From JAZRUF01 sp045652405 (GTDB lineage Bacteria > Bacillota > Clostridia > Oscillospirales > JAAYXM01), in the NCBI GenBank assembly GCA_045652405.1, contig JAZRUF010000036.1, forward strand, positions 1-18,969: a stretch of DNA of 18,969 bases. The letters run 5' to 3'. How positions within the stretch are numbered: the first letter of the stretch is position 1; every line of letters starts with the position of its first letter. Below, piece by piece: positions 1-6,526 of this stretch. A program made the position numbers and the translations under genes. The notes beneath the pieces were generated by a model. That model searched no databases. It was not told the DNA's origin and was given only the letters and a program-made list of their open reading frames with translations.

Positions 1-848
1 AACCAACTGCCCAGCGAAATGTGCCATCTGCGCCAAAACTCGGTTATGCTCTTTGAAATGTAAGGATAATTGAAATTCTCAAGGAAATCAAAGCCGAGTA
101 TTTTACCTAAGCCTATCGCCATGTCTGAATATCCGGAAAAATCAAAGTAAATCTGCAACGCATAAGCTATTGCGTACAGCCACGCAAAAAGTACGGATTT
201 TTCGCCGGAAGTTACGTAAACATTGCAAAGTTCGCCCAGTGTGTTTGCAATCAGAACCTTTTTTGAAAGACCTAAAACAAATCTGCGTATACCATCAGAT
301 GTTTTTTCAAATGAGTGTGAGCGCTCATGCATCTGCTCTGCAATGTCCGAATAACGCACGATAGGACCCGCAATAAGCTGTGGGAAAAGTGAAATATACG
401 CCGCCAAGCTTATCGGATTTTTCTGCGCAGGAGTGCCGCGGTATACGTCAATCACATAACTTAGAATCTGGAATGTGTAAAAACTTATGCCAATGGGAAG
501 TGTCACGCCTAAAAGCGGTATGGAAAGCCCTGTGACCGCCGCAAAATTTTCTATAAAAAAGTCCGCATACTTAAAATATATCAAAAAACCGAGCGTAACC
601 ACAACCGCGCACCCAAGCCATACACGTCGCATAACGCTGCTTCGCGCCTTCTCGCACAGCAGTGCAAAAACATATCCCGCCGCAACCGATGCAAGCATTA
701 TAATAACGTACCGCGGCTCGCCCCATGCGTAAAAAATAAGACTTATGACAAGAAGCGTAAAGTTTTTTAACTTCGTTGGTGTAAGCGCATATAAAATAAG
801 CGCCGCAGGCAAGAAGTAAAAAAGAAATGTTAAACTTGAAAATACCAT
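1..848 (-). CDS. MBOAT-family O-acyltransferase, AlgI-like (partial, C-terminus outside window)
   Basis: Reading the minus strand from ATG at 848 gives 282 codons with no stop before the window edge. The N-terminus MVFSSLTFLFYFLPAALILY is typical of AlgI-like membrane-bound O-acyltransferases, and the last visible residues contain the family motif EFWRRWHISLGSW. The visible part is strongly hydrophobic with several membrane segments. The invariant catalytic His of the family lies further downstream and is not in the window. A GGAGAA ribosome site (857-862) lies 8 bases upstream of the start. In the family, these enzymes move acyl groups, often acetyl, onto exported polysaccharides or cell-wall polymers, usually with a separate extracytoplasmic partner protein. 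The polymer here cannot be told. The lipoprotein gene 935-1702 lies immediately upstream on the same strand and may be co-transcribed, although a GC-rich hairpin (884-910) sits between them. Confidence 0.9.
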   Translation of the reverse strand, partial: MVFSSLTFLFYFLPAALILYALTPTKLKNFTLLVISLIFYAWGEPRYVIIMLASVAAGYVFALLCEKARSSVMRRVWLGCAVVVTLGFLIYFKYADFFIENFAAVTGLSIPLLGVTLPIGISFYTFQILSYVIDVYRGTPAQKNPISLAAYISLFPQLIAGPIVRYSDIAEQMHERSHSFEKTSDGIRRFVLGLSKKVLIANTLGELCNVYVTSGEKSVLFAWLYAIAYALQIYFDFSGYSDMAIGLGKILGFDFLENFNYPYISKSITEFWRRWHISLGSW

Positions 849-883
849 GTCACATTTTCTCCAATGTCATTTATACAATAACT

Positions 884-910
884 ACGGCGCGGAATATTTT
901 TCCGCGCCGT
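884..910 (-). terminator. GC-rich hairpin between lipoprotein gene and MBOAT gene
   Basis: A perfect 11-bp inverted repeat, ACGGCGCGGAA at 884-894 and TTCCGCGCCGT at 900-910, has a 5-base loop. It follows the lipoprotein stop codon (minus strand). No clean U tract follows on that strand, so it may be a partial terminator or an mRNA-stabilising hairpin rather than a full stop between the two genes. Confidence 0.55.
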
Positions 911-934
911 TAGTGTTTACATTAATTGGTTTTC

Positions 935-1702
935 TTATTCGCTCATGTCCTTCGGGCACATGACAAAGAATACCTTGTTGCCTACACGTTCAACAACAGT
1001 CTCCTCCGCTTCGGTGCAAATGTTCCAACGCGGGTTTGCGTTTGCTTTAAGCGTTGAAACGAATGCAGCAGCATCGGTTCCGGCATCTAACGTAAATACA
1101 TAGCCGACAAACGGAATGGAGCCTATCATCGGCGCAAACATAACGCCCTCGGAAAAACCCTTTATTTCCGCATTGTCAAAACCGGTCAGCATACCCGGCT
1201 CAACCGGCATCGCACCGCCGGAGAACTTGATAACCTCATTTGCTAAAAGCTTGTCAGCCAAAGCCTGGGCGGAAATGGAAGCGTTTGACGCAACCTCTGC
1301 TTTAAACGCCGCCTGAAGCTTACTGCCTACTGTTGAAGCTGCCGGAGCACTCTCCTGAGGTTTTGACGGCTCAACCGGAGTTATCTCAAGCATCTCACCC
1401 TCAATAACAATGTTCTCACCGGACTCAACCTTGAGTCCACTGCCGTTTGACTGCGGCTTTTTATCAGTAGCGGGTTTGTTATCACCCTTGCTCGGAGCCT
1501 TGGTTTCATCCTCGGTCTTACCCTCTCCTGCGTCAGCCTCAGTCTCAGCTTCAACCTCTGCGTTGTCCTCGTCGCCTACGAGTTCAAGCTCTTCGTTTTC
1601 AACTTCAGCATCAACCTGAGTATCAACCTCGTCCTTTGTGCCACATGCGCAAAGAGCAATTAGCATAGCCGCGGCTAAAACAGATGCAATTAAACGTTTC
1701 AT
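935..1702 (-). CDS. Lipoprotein with acidic low-complexity linker, unknown function
   Basis: This 255-residue protein has a clear lipoprotein signal: MKR, a hydrophobic stretch (4-17), and a lipobox L-C-A-C ending at Cys20. It should therefore be lipid-anchored on the outer face of the membrane. Residues 22 to about 126 are a low-complexity linker, first rich in Glu/Asp with Thr/Ala and then Lys/Pro/Ser. They probably hold a C-terminal globular domain (about 128-255) off the membrane. That domain begins with a predicted helix (QALADKLLAN) and ends with a strand-like VGNKVFFVMC. A weak general resemblance to small Clostridia lipoproteins of the DUF4358 type is possible but unconfirmed. The ribosome site AAGGAG is just upstream of ATG 1702, and a good promoter lies at 1775-1803. 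Its neighbour, an AlgI-like acyltransferase, suggests a cell-surface role, but that is inference. Confidence 0.8.
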   Translation of the reverse strand: MKRLIASVLAAAMLIALCACGTKDEVDTQVDAEVENEELELVGDEDNAEVEAETEADAGEGKTEDETKAPSKGDNKPATDKKPQSNGSGLKVESGENIVIEGEMLEITPVEPSKPQESAPAASTVGSKLQAAFKAEVASNASISAQALADKLLANEVIKFSGGAMPVEPGMLTGFDNAEIKGFSEGVMFAPMIGSIPFVGYVFTLDAGTDAAAFVSTLKANANPRWNICTEAEETVVERVGNKVFFVMCPKDMSE

Positions 1703-1774
1703 GAAAAAATTCTCCTTTTGTAATTGATTTGTATTTCTTCAGACGAAAAAATATCTCTTTTGTTCCGTGAATAC

Positions 1775-1803
1775 ATGATAACATCTAAAACACGAAAAGT
1801 CAA
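1775..1803 (-). promoter_or_regulatory. Sigma-A type promoter for the lipoprotein gene
   Basis: On the minus strand, TTGACT (1798-1803) and TATCAT (1775-1780) are separated by exactly 17 bases. TG-T before the -10 hexamer makes an extended -10. It lies about 75 bases upstream of the ATG at 1702. Confidence 0.75.
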
Positions 1804-1873
1804 ACAATATGCAAAGATGTTATAATACTGTAATAAAAATTGAAAAAATTTTTATTTTTGTTCAAAATACCCT

Positions 1874-1902
1874 TTGAAATGTTTGGTAAAAGTTAGTATA
1901 AT
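1874..1902 (+). promoter_or_regulatory. Sigma-A type promoter for the CarD-family gene
   Basis: TTGAAA (1874-1879) and TATAAT (1897-1902) are spaced by 17 bases. The AGGGGGG ribosome site (about 1912-1919) and GTG start at 1929 follow closely, giving a very short 5' leader. Confidence 0.8.
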
Positions 1903-1928
1903 ATAATTATATAGGGGGGTGTACCGCT

Positions 1929-2441
1929 GTGAGTACATATAATATAGACGATGTTGTAAGCTACGGAAAAAACGGTGTTTGCCGCATAACCGAAATAAGA
2001 AAGATGAAGTTTGATAGGTCGGACGAGCGCGAGTATTATATCCTCGCTCCACTGCGCGATAAGAATGCCACCTTTTTTGTGCCGATAGATTCACCTGTCC
2101 TTCTCTCCAAAATGCGTAAAGTGATGACCAAAGAGGAGATTGACGCGGTGCTCGACTCGGCGAAGAATAAGAGCATAGACTGGATAGAGGATAAAAAACA
2201 GCGTAATGACGCTTTTCGTACTATCATAAATAGCGGCGACCCGCACGAAATTCTTCTTCTCGCGCATTGCATATATAATACTAAGAAGGAGAAAGAAGCC
2301 ACGGGCCGTAAGCTTTGGGCGTGTGATGAGGTGCTTCTCCAGTCCGTTGAGCGAATGATAAGCGAGGAAATGAGCTGGTCTCTCGGCATACCCGAATCAA
2401 AGGTCGGAGAGTATATCCGCAAAAAACTTGAAATTGAATAA
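1929..2441 (+). CDS. CarD/CdnL-family transcriptional regulator
   Basis: This 170-residue protein starts at GTG 1929, preceded by an AGGGGGG ribosome site with suitable spacing. Residues 1-60 match the CarD_CdnL/TRCF-type RNA polymerase beta-subunit interaction domain: YNIDDVVSYGKNGVCRITEI, followed by the EREYYILAPLRDKNATFFVPID pattern of strands. Residues 65-170 are mostly helical and charged, as in the C-terminal DNA-binding helical domain of CarD/CdnL. Family members bind the RNA polymerase beta lobe and stabilise open complexes at selected promoters, often rRNA or stress-related ones. Length is normal for the family (about 150-170). The gene stands alone with its own promoter, divergent from the lipoprotein gene, and is followed by a hairpin-rich spacer. 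The regulon cannot be told from this window. Confidence 0.88.
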   Translation: MSTYNIDDVVSYGKNGVCRITEIRKMKFDRSDEREYYILAPLRDKNATFFVPIDSPVLLSKMRKVMTKEEIDAVLDSAKNKSIDWIEDKKQRNDAFRTIINSGDPHEILLLAHCIYNTKKEKEATGRKLWACDEVLLQSVERMISEEMSWSLGIPESKVGEYIRKKLEIE

Positions 2442-2459
2442 AAATTAAAACCGCATGAA

Positions 2460-2534
2460 ATGTTCGCGTATACGCAACATCCTATCTGAGAAGATGTGTT
2501 TTGTACAGTCCCGCAATGCAGCAAATTGCGGGAC
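2460..2534 (+). other. Two hairpins downstream of the CarD-family gene
   Basis: Hairpin 1 is ATGTT-C-GCG (2460-2468), loop TATA, then CGCAACAT (2473-2480), with one bulged C. Hairpin 2 is a perfect 10-bp stem, GTCCCGCAAT (2508-2517) and ATTGCGGGAC (2525-2534), with loop GCAGCAA. Neither has a U tract after it. They may end or stabilise the regulator mRNA. Confidence 0.45.
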
Positions 2535-2574
2535 GTGAAAATAAGTAGCAAATAAGGAAAATTGAAATTTGCAC

Positions 2575-2602
2575 TTTACTTTTTTTGAATCTGTGCTATA
2601 AT
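2575..2602 (+). promoter_or_regulatory. Promoter of tRNA-Ala
   Basis: TTTACT (2575-2580) and TATAAT (2597-2602) are spaced by 16 bases, with TGC directly before the -10 hexamer (extended -10). The mature tRNA begins about 41 bases downstream of the -10. Confidence 0.75.
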
Positions 2603-2643
2603 AATATTCTAAGAAAAATGTGCATTGCACATCAAATATACGT

Positions 2644-2719
2644 GGGGGCGTAGCTCAGCTGGGAGAGCGCTGCGTTCGCAACGCAGAGGTCAAGGGTTCG
2701 ATCCCCTCCGTCTCCACCA
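2644..2719 (+). tRNA. tRNA-Ala (anticodon CGC)
   Basis: This is a complete cloverleaf of 76 bases with encoded 3' CCA. The acceptor stem GGGGGCG pairs with CGTCTCC and includes the G3:U70 wobble pair that identifies alanine tRNA. The D arm contains TAGCTCAGCTGGGAGAGC. The anticodon stem CTGCG/CGCAG encloses loop TTCGCAA, giving anticodon CGC for codon GCG. The T arm holds GGTTCGATCCC. It stands alone with its own promoter and terminator. Confidence 0.97.
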
Positions 2720-2725
2720 AACAAG

Positions 2726-2760
2726 AAAAGCATTTCTTTGAAAAAAGAAGTGCTTTTTTA
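2726..2760 (+). terminator. Intrinsic terminator after tRNA-Ala
   Basis: Stem AAAAGCATTTCTT (2726-2738) pairs with AAGAAGTGCTTTT (2745-2757) with one G-U pair and a 6-base loop, and runs into a T tract. Confidence 0.85.
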
Positions 2761-2770
2761 TATATAACGA

Positions 2771-2799
2771 TTGAATTTAGGTGAAAATAAAGCTATAAT
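2771..2799 (+). promoter_or_regulatory. Promoter of the CLC antiporter gene
   Basis: TTGAAT (2771-2776) and TATAAT (2794-2799) are spaced by 17 bases. Transcription would start near 2806, only about 13 bases before the ATG at 2819. This shows that the TTG at 2771 is part of a -35 box, not a start codon. Confidence 0.7.
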
Positions 2800-2818
2800 C
2801 TTTATTGGTGATAAAGCT

Positions 2819-4066
2819 ATGAATCGAATAATCCGAATTTCAAAAAAATATATAACAGCGTTTTTCTACTGGCTTGGAATCGGTATAGTAACCGGTGCAG
2901 TGTGTGGAGTTGTCGGCGCGGCTTTTGCAAAGGCCATCGATGTAGTGACAGACCTGCGTCATGAGACCTCATGGCTTCTGTATCTGTTGCCGATAGGTGG
3001 TGTGGCTATAGTGTGGCTCTACAAGCTCTGCCGTGTTACTGATATAGGTACAAATCATGTCTTTGAAAGTGTTCGCTCGGAGAAGCCTGTAAGTCCGCTT
3101 CTGGCACCTGCTATATTTATTGGCTCGGTCATAACCCATATGTTTGGCGGCTCGGCGGGACGTGAGGGCGCGGCATTGCAGCTTGGCGGAAGTATATCAA
3201 CCGCGCTTGCAAAGGTGTTCCGCTTAAATGAAAAGGCGCGGCATGTGCTTACCATGTGTGGAATGGGTGCGCTTTTCTCCGCGCTGTTCGGAACACCGCT
3301 CGGCGCGTGTGTTTTTGCTATAGAGGTAGTTAGCGTTGGGCGCTTCTGCTCGGCTGCGGTTTTCCCGGGACTCGTTGCAAGCATAACCGCTTATGGCGTT
3401 TCCGTCATGCTCGGAACCACGCCTGAGCGATTTATACCGTCTGCAGTCCCCGAGCTTGCTCTTATGCCGCTTTTAAAAGTTGTTGCAATAGCGATAGTCG
3501 GTGCGGTGGTAAGCGTTATATTCTGTAAAGCTATGCACTTTGCGTGTGAAAAACTAAAACAGATTTTTAAAAATGGGTTCTTGCGCGCGGCGGTCGGCGG
3601 CGTTGCGGTTATCTTGCTTACACTGGCTGTCAATACTACCGACTATAACGGCGGCGGAATCCATGTAATCGCGCGGATATTTCAAACCGGCGAGGTGTCA
3701 AACGTTGCGTTTATTATGAAGATTATTTTCACCGCAATAACCATTGGTGCGGGCTTTAAAGGCGGCGAAATAGTGCCTACTATGTTCATCGGCGCAACAA
3801 TGGGCGGTGCGCTTGCAACGTTTATAGGGCTTAATCCGGGTTTCGGTGCTGCGGTTGGAATTTCCGCACTTCTCTGCGGCGTGACGAATTGCCCGCTTGC
3901 GACTATTCTGCTCTCAATTGAATTGTTCGGCTCCCAAGGCATGATATTTTACGCGCTCAGTGCGGCGGTGAGCTTCCTGCTTTCCGGCTATGCAAGCCTG
4001 TACACCGGTCAGAGCTTTGCATTCTCTAAACTGACTGATGACAAAGCGGGCACGGATAATATATGA
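2819..4066 (+). CDS. CLC-family anion/proton antiporter, probably CLC-F type (fluoride exporter)
   Basis: From ATG 2819 the product has 415 residues. GGTGAT (2807-2812) is a fair ribosome site 8 bases upstream. The hydrophobic profile fits a CLC membrane protein without the C-terminal CBS domains of larger CLCs. The segment GGSAGREGAALQLGG (about 110-124) carries the selectivity motif GREG with the gating glutamate at about residue 116. A second anion-site segment, KGGEIVPTMFIGA (about 314-326), corresponds to the GxFxP region of classical CLCs. The usual GSGIP motif of helix D is replaced by a different sequence (around VFESVRSEKPVSP), and the GGSAGREG context resembles the fluoride-exporting CLC-F branch as I recall it. 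I therefore favour fluoride/proton antiport, but chloride transport is not excluded. No fluoride (crcB) riboswitch is visible upstream. It stands alone between two terminators or hairpins. Confidence 0.82.
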   Translation: MNRIIRISKKYITAFFYWLGIGIVTGAVCGVVGAAFAKAIDVVTDLRHETSWLLYLLPIGGVAIVWLYKLCRVTDIGTNHVFESVRSEKPVSPLLAPAIFIGSVITHMFGGSAGREGAALQLGGSISTALAKVFRLNEKARHVLTMCGMGALFSALFGTPLGACVFAIEVVSVGRFCSAAVFPGLVASITAYGVSVMLGTTPERFIPSAVPELALMPLLKVVAIAIVGAVVSVIFCKAMHFACEKLKQIFKNGFLRAAVGGVAVILLTLAVNTTDYNGGGIHVIARIFQTGEVSNVAFIMKIIFTAITIGAGFKGGEIVPTMFIGATMGGALATFIGLNPGFGAAVGISALLCGVTNCPLATILLSIELFGSQGMIFYALSAAVSFLLSGYASLYTGQSFAFSKLTDDKAGTDNI

Positions 4067-4081
4067 AAGACAAGTACAATT

Positions 4082-4119
4082 CGACACAAATAGTAAAAAT
4101 GTTGAAAAAACTTGTGTCG
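4082..4119 (+). promoter_or_regulatory. Inverted repeat in the promoter region of the carboxypeptidase gene
   Basis: CGACACAA (4082-4089) and TTGTGTCG (4112-4119) form a perfect 8-bp inverted repeat with 22 bases between. It sits between the CLC stop codon and the -10 TATAAT (4137-4142) of the next gene. The right arm contains TTGTGT, a possible -35 with a long 19-base spacer. It could be an operator (two half-sites about three turns apart) or a long-loop terminator. Confidence 0.4.
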
Positions 4120-4194
4120 CACATTGATGTAGGGTGTATAATATAAAGAAGTGCGAATAACGCATTAAGAATAAGTTCTTGTGGAGTGAAGTTT

Positions 4195-5394
4195 ATGAAA
4201 AAGAGAATACTGATAATTATGATGTGTGTTGCATGTGTTTTTTCTTCAATGTGTGCCGGTGCAACTTCCGAGGAGATTGATACCGAATGTGGTTTTCCAA
4301 TCGTCATTAACGGTCAGATGACAGAATACACATCCGTTGTTTTAAATAATACACACTATCTTCCTGCGCGAATGGTCTTTGAAAAAATTGGGGCACGTGT
4401 GTTTTACAGAAGTCGCGATAACCGAATTTTAGTTCTCTCACGTGATGGGGATATAATACAGCATGTTGTTGGAACAAGTGCAATTACCGTTAACGGAGAA
4501 GAAAAATATTTTCCGAATCCTTCCGTCTCGGAAAATTACGTTACATATTTGCCGATAGATATGATGACAGCAGCATTTCGCACGAATGCGGTTTCGTTTG
4601 ATAGTCAACAGATAAATATACAAAAACCGATTTCAAATACCGGCTATGGCAAAGCGGTTAATGATGCACTGTATGCATGCAATTACAGTAATTTTTATCC
4701 GGAGAATTTTAAAAGGTACATAAATTATCATATTAATAAGCCTGATTTAAGTATGCAGACTGTTGTTTTCACGGTAAATCTTGGACTGGATATTCCTTTC
4801 TATGAAAACGTAACCGTGATTGCAAACCCTTATGATCGTTTGGTTTTAGTTAATAAGCACAATCAGCTACCGTCAGGATTTAAACAGAAAAACCTTGTTA
4901 ATATGGATAGAAAATATACGGTCAGTGACGGAAAGCAGTATCTGCTTGAAAGAGAGGCTTATGAAAAATTTGTCCAGATGGCGGATGCTGCCAGAAAAGA
5001 GGGTATTTCAATCAGGGCGGTTTCAGCGTACAGAACAGAAGATTTTCAGAGAAGACTATACAATAAAAAGGTAAAAGCAACAGGTGGGCGTAATGCAGAT
5101 AATTATTCGGCAAGGCCAGGCTTTTCCGAACATCAGACAGGTCTGGCTGTTGATATAAACTCAACGAAAACTTCGTTTGAGCATACGGCTGTATTTAAGT
5201 GGCTGCAAAAACACGCGCACGAGTATGGATATATCTTAAGATATCCGAAAGGTAAAAAATGGCTTACCGGATATGAATACGAGCCGTGGCATTACAGATA
5301 TGTCGGCATTGAAGCTGCAAAGATAATACATCAGGAAGGCTCGACTTATGAGCAATATTATGCGAAATATATAGCTGTAAATGAATTCAGATAA
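4195..5394 (+). CDS. Secreted D-alanyl-D-alanine carboxypeptidase, VanY/M15B family, with copper-amine-oxidase-like N-terminal domain
   Basis: Start ATG 4195 has GGAG (4183-4186) 8 bases upstream and gives 399 residues beginning MKKR plus a hydrophobic signal peptide (about 1-23). Residues about 34-143 (INGQMTEYTSVVLNN, YLPARMVFEKIGARV, then a second strand set ending YLPIDMMTAAF) match the copper-amine-oxidase N-terminal-like domain common in Clostridia surface proteins. No enzymatic role is implied by it. The C-terminal half (about 240-395) is a peptidase M15B domain. SEHQTGLAVD supplies zinc ligands His313 and Asp320, and EPWH supplies catalytic Glu363 and ligand His366. All key residues are intact, so it should cut terminal D-Ala from peptidoglycan stem peptides outside the cell. 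The gene is visibly more AT-rich in codon use than the neighbouring ribosomal genes. No VanS/VanR genes are nearby, so a housekeeping wall role is more likely than vancomycin resistance. Confidence 0.92.
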   Translation: MKKRILIIMMCVACVFSSMCAGATSEEIDTECGFPIVINGQMTEYTSVVLNNTHYLPARMVFEKIGARVFYRSRDNRILVLSRDGDIIQHVVGTSAITVNGEEKYFPNPSVSENYVTYLPIDMMTAAFRTNAVSFDSQQINIQKPISNTGYGKAVNDALYACNYSNFYPENFKRYINYHINKPDLSMQTVVFTVNLGLDIPFYENVTVIANPYDRLVLVNKHNQLPSGFKQKNLVNMDRKYTVSDGKQYLLEREAYEKFVQMADAARKEGISIRAVSAYRTEDFQRRLYNKKVKATGGRNADNYSARPGFSEHQTGLAVDINSTKTSFEHTAVFKWLQKHAHEYGYILRYPKGKKWLTGYEYEPWHYRYVGIEAAKIIHQEGSTYEQYYAKYIAVNEFR

Positions 5395-5471
5395 ATAAGA
5401 AACAGTCTAAGCATTACGTTTTGACAGAACGTAGAGGACACCAAACCCTACACTATATAAGCAATAGACAA

Positions 5472-5508
5472 ATAACCCCTTGTTATCATTTGGATAACAA
5501 GGGGTTAT
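5472..5508. terminator. Bidirectional intrinsic terminator
   Basis: A perfect 16-bp stem (5472-5487 with 5493-5508), with ATAACCCC/GGGGTTAT at its base, has a 5-base loop. It lies between the convergent carboxypeptidase and PP-loop genes. The minus strand is followed by TTTGTC, the plus strand by GTTCTACTT. Confidence 0.85.
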
Positions 5509-5511
5509 GTT

Positions 5512-6231
5512 CTACTTACCGGCCTTTTCCCAACCGGGGAGGGGAAGACGTTCTATAGCGCCGAAGATGCGTTCACGGATACCGGGGTATTTTGTGTTTA
5601 AGTCGCGCAGCAGGTCTTTTATCTCCTGACGTTTGGTGTTGCCGTCCGCCGGGCACGGATTTTCCACAACCGGAAGTTCAAGTCGCCGCGCCGCACCGCG
5701 AATAATAGATTCGGTTACGTAGAGCATCGGACGTATCATGGTAATCTGCTTTCTGTCAAGCCACGTGACCGGGAAAAAGCAGGATAGGCGGCCTTCATAC
5801 ACCTGCGAGAGCATAAAGGTTTCCACCGCATCATCGAAATGATGCCCGAGTGCGACTTTGTTGCACCCCTCAGCTATCGCAGCATCGTGCAGCATACCGC
5901 GCCGCATTTTAGCGCATAGTGAGCATGGATTTGATTCTTTACGGATGTTAAAAATAATGTCATACAACTGTGATTTGACAATTTTATATTCTATATCGAG
6001 CTTTTTGCAATACTCGACTATCGGCGCAAAGTCCATACCGGGAATACCCGGGTCAACCGTTACGGCTATTATTGAGTATTCTGCCGGGTAGAATTTGCGC
6101 AGCTCAGCAAGGGCTCTTAAAAGCACGAGGGAGTCCTTGCCGCCGGACACGCCGACGGCTATCTTATCACCGGGGGAAATCATGCCATAGTCCTGCACAC
6201 ATTTGCGCATAAGACTCAAAATTCGCTTCAT
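5512..6231 (-). CDS. TtcA/TtuA-family PP-loop ATPase (tRNA thiolation type)
   Basis: I chose ATG at 6231 (239 residues): AGGCAGG lies 8 bases upstream, whereas the 27 extra codons upstream look like non-coding AT-rich sequence. Residues 29-34 are the PP-loop SGGKDS that binds ATP and activates the tRNA base by adenylation. GHHFDD follows at 129-134. Cysteines 103 and 106 (NPCSLC) plus Cys193 (ENPCP) match the three-cysteine pattern that holds an iron-sulfur cluster in TtcA-type enzymes. In the family, TtcA makes 2-thiocytidine at tRNA position 32, while TtuA thiolates T54. The overall arrangement here fits the TtcA side, but Firmicutes have several related paralogs whose target bases are not settled. 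It is a single cytoplasmic gene, divergent from rplM and ended by the shared hairpin 5472-5508. No clear promoter was found upstream. Confidence 0.85.
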   Translation of the reverse strand: MKRILSLMRKCVQDYGMISPGDKIAVGVSGGKDSLVLLRALAELRKFYPAEYSIIAVTVDPGIPGMDFAPIVEYCKKLDIEYKIVKSQLYDIIFNIRKESNPCSLCAKMRRGMLHDAAIAEGCNKVALGHHFDDAVETFMLSQVYEGRLSCFFPVTWLDRKQITMIRPMLYVTESIIRGAARRLELPVVENPCPADGNTKRQEIKDLLRDLNTKYPGIRERIFGAIERLPLPGWEKAGK

Positions 6232-6352
6232 TCGGTATACCTGCCTAAATAAAAATTTTAAATTGCGTTTTGAGAAAATGGGAGTAAATGCGAGAAAAAC
6301 AGAGAAAATCAAAGCACTCCAAAAGCTAAATTAAAATAATCAAAAAAAGGTG

Positions 6353-6381
6353 TTGACAGTTTGCACTACTTATGGTATAAA
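6353..6381 (+). promoter_or_regulatory. Strong promoter of the rplM-rpsI operon
   Basis: A consensus TTGACA (6353-6358) and TATAAA (6376-6381) are spaced by 17 bases. The transcript would carry a leader of about 140 bases before rplM. Confidence 0.88.
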
Positions 6382-6389
6382 TATAAAGT

Positions 6390-6520
6390 GCCTGTTAAGG
6401 GTATTATATACCAAGTCATATGGAAAGTGAAGTGTTTTATTTCGCTTTTTATATGCGTTGGTATATTGGGTTATCCTTTCGGGCGCAAAAATAAGAAACG
6501 TGTAATGCGTGATTGGAGGC
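6390..6520 (+). ncRNA. Structured 5' leader of rplM (candidate L13 leader)
   Basis: ATATACCAA (6406-6414) pairs perfectly with TTGGTATAT (6458-6466). Inside it, CATAT (6417-6421) pairs with ATATG (6451-6455) and AAAGTGAA with TTCGCTTT (one G-U), giving a long stepped stem-loop. Ribosomal protein L13 leaders are known in Firmicutes and let L13 repress its own operon. The position fits, but I could not test the match to a described leader family. Confidence 0.5.
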
Positions 6521-6526
6521 TATCTA

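Noticed and set aside
2036..2551. 171-residue ORF antisense to the CarD-family gene
   Set aside because: A shadow frame of a well-supported gene, with no ribosome site or recognisable domain.
2771..2818. TTG at 2771 as start of the CLC gene (16 extra residues)
   Set aside because: It coincides with the -35 box of a good promoter (TTGAAT-17-TATAAT) and has no ribosome site; ATG 2819 has GGTGAT at suitable spacing.
2700..2818. Fluoride (crcB) riboswitch before the CLC gene
   Set aside because: The GGTGA-like pieces are part of a promoter and ribosome site; the conserved pseudoknot and CTGATGACTCCT-like 3' segment are absent.
4186..4194. GTG 4186 as start of the carboxypeptidase
   Set aside because: It overlaps the GGAG ribosome site that serves ATG 4195; the signal peptide begins naturally at MKKR.
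4195..5394. Vancomycin-resistance role for the VanY-type enzyme
   Set aside because: No vanRS, vanH or ligase genes nearby, and VanY-type carboxypeptidases are common in wall maintenance.
5415..5460. TTGACA at 5421 inside a TACGTT/AACGTA inverted repeat as a promoter
   Set aside because: No -10 hexamer at a workable distance and no gene downstream on the plus strand; only a weak short inverted repeat remains.
6232..6312. N-terminal extension of the PP-loop enzyme (27 residues)
   Set aside because: The extension is AT-rich and unlike the family; ATG 6231 has a good ribosome site and gives the expected N-terminus.
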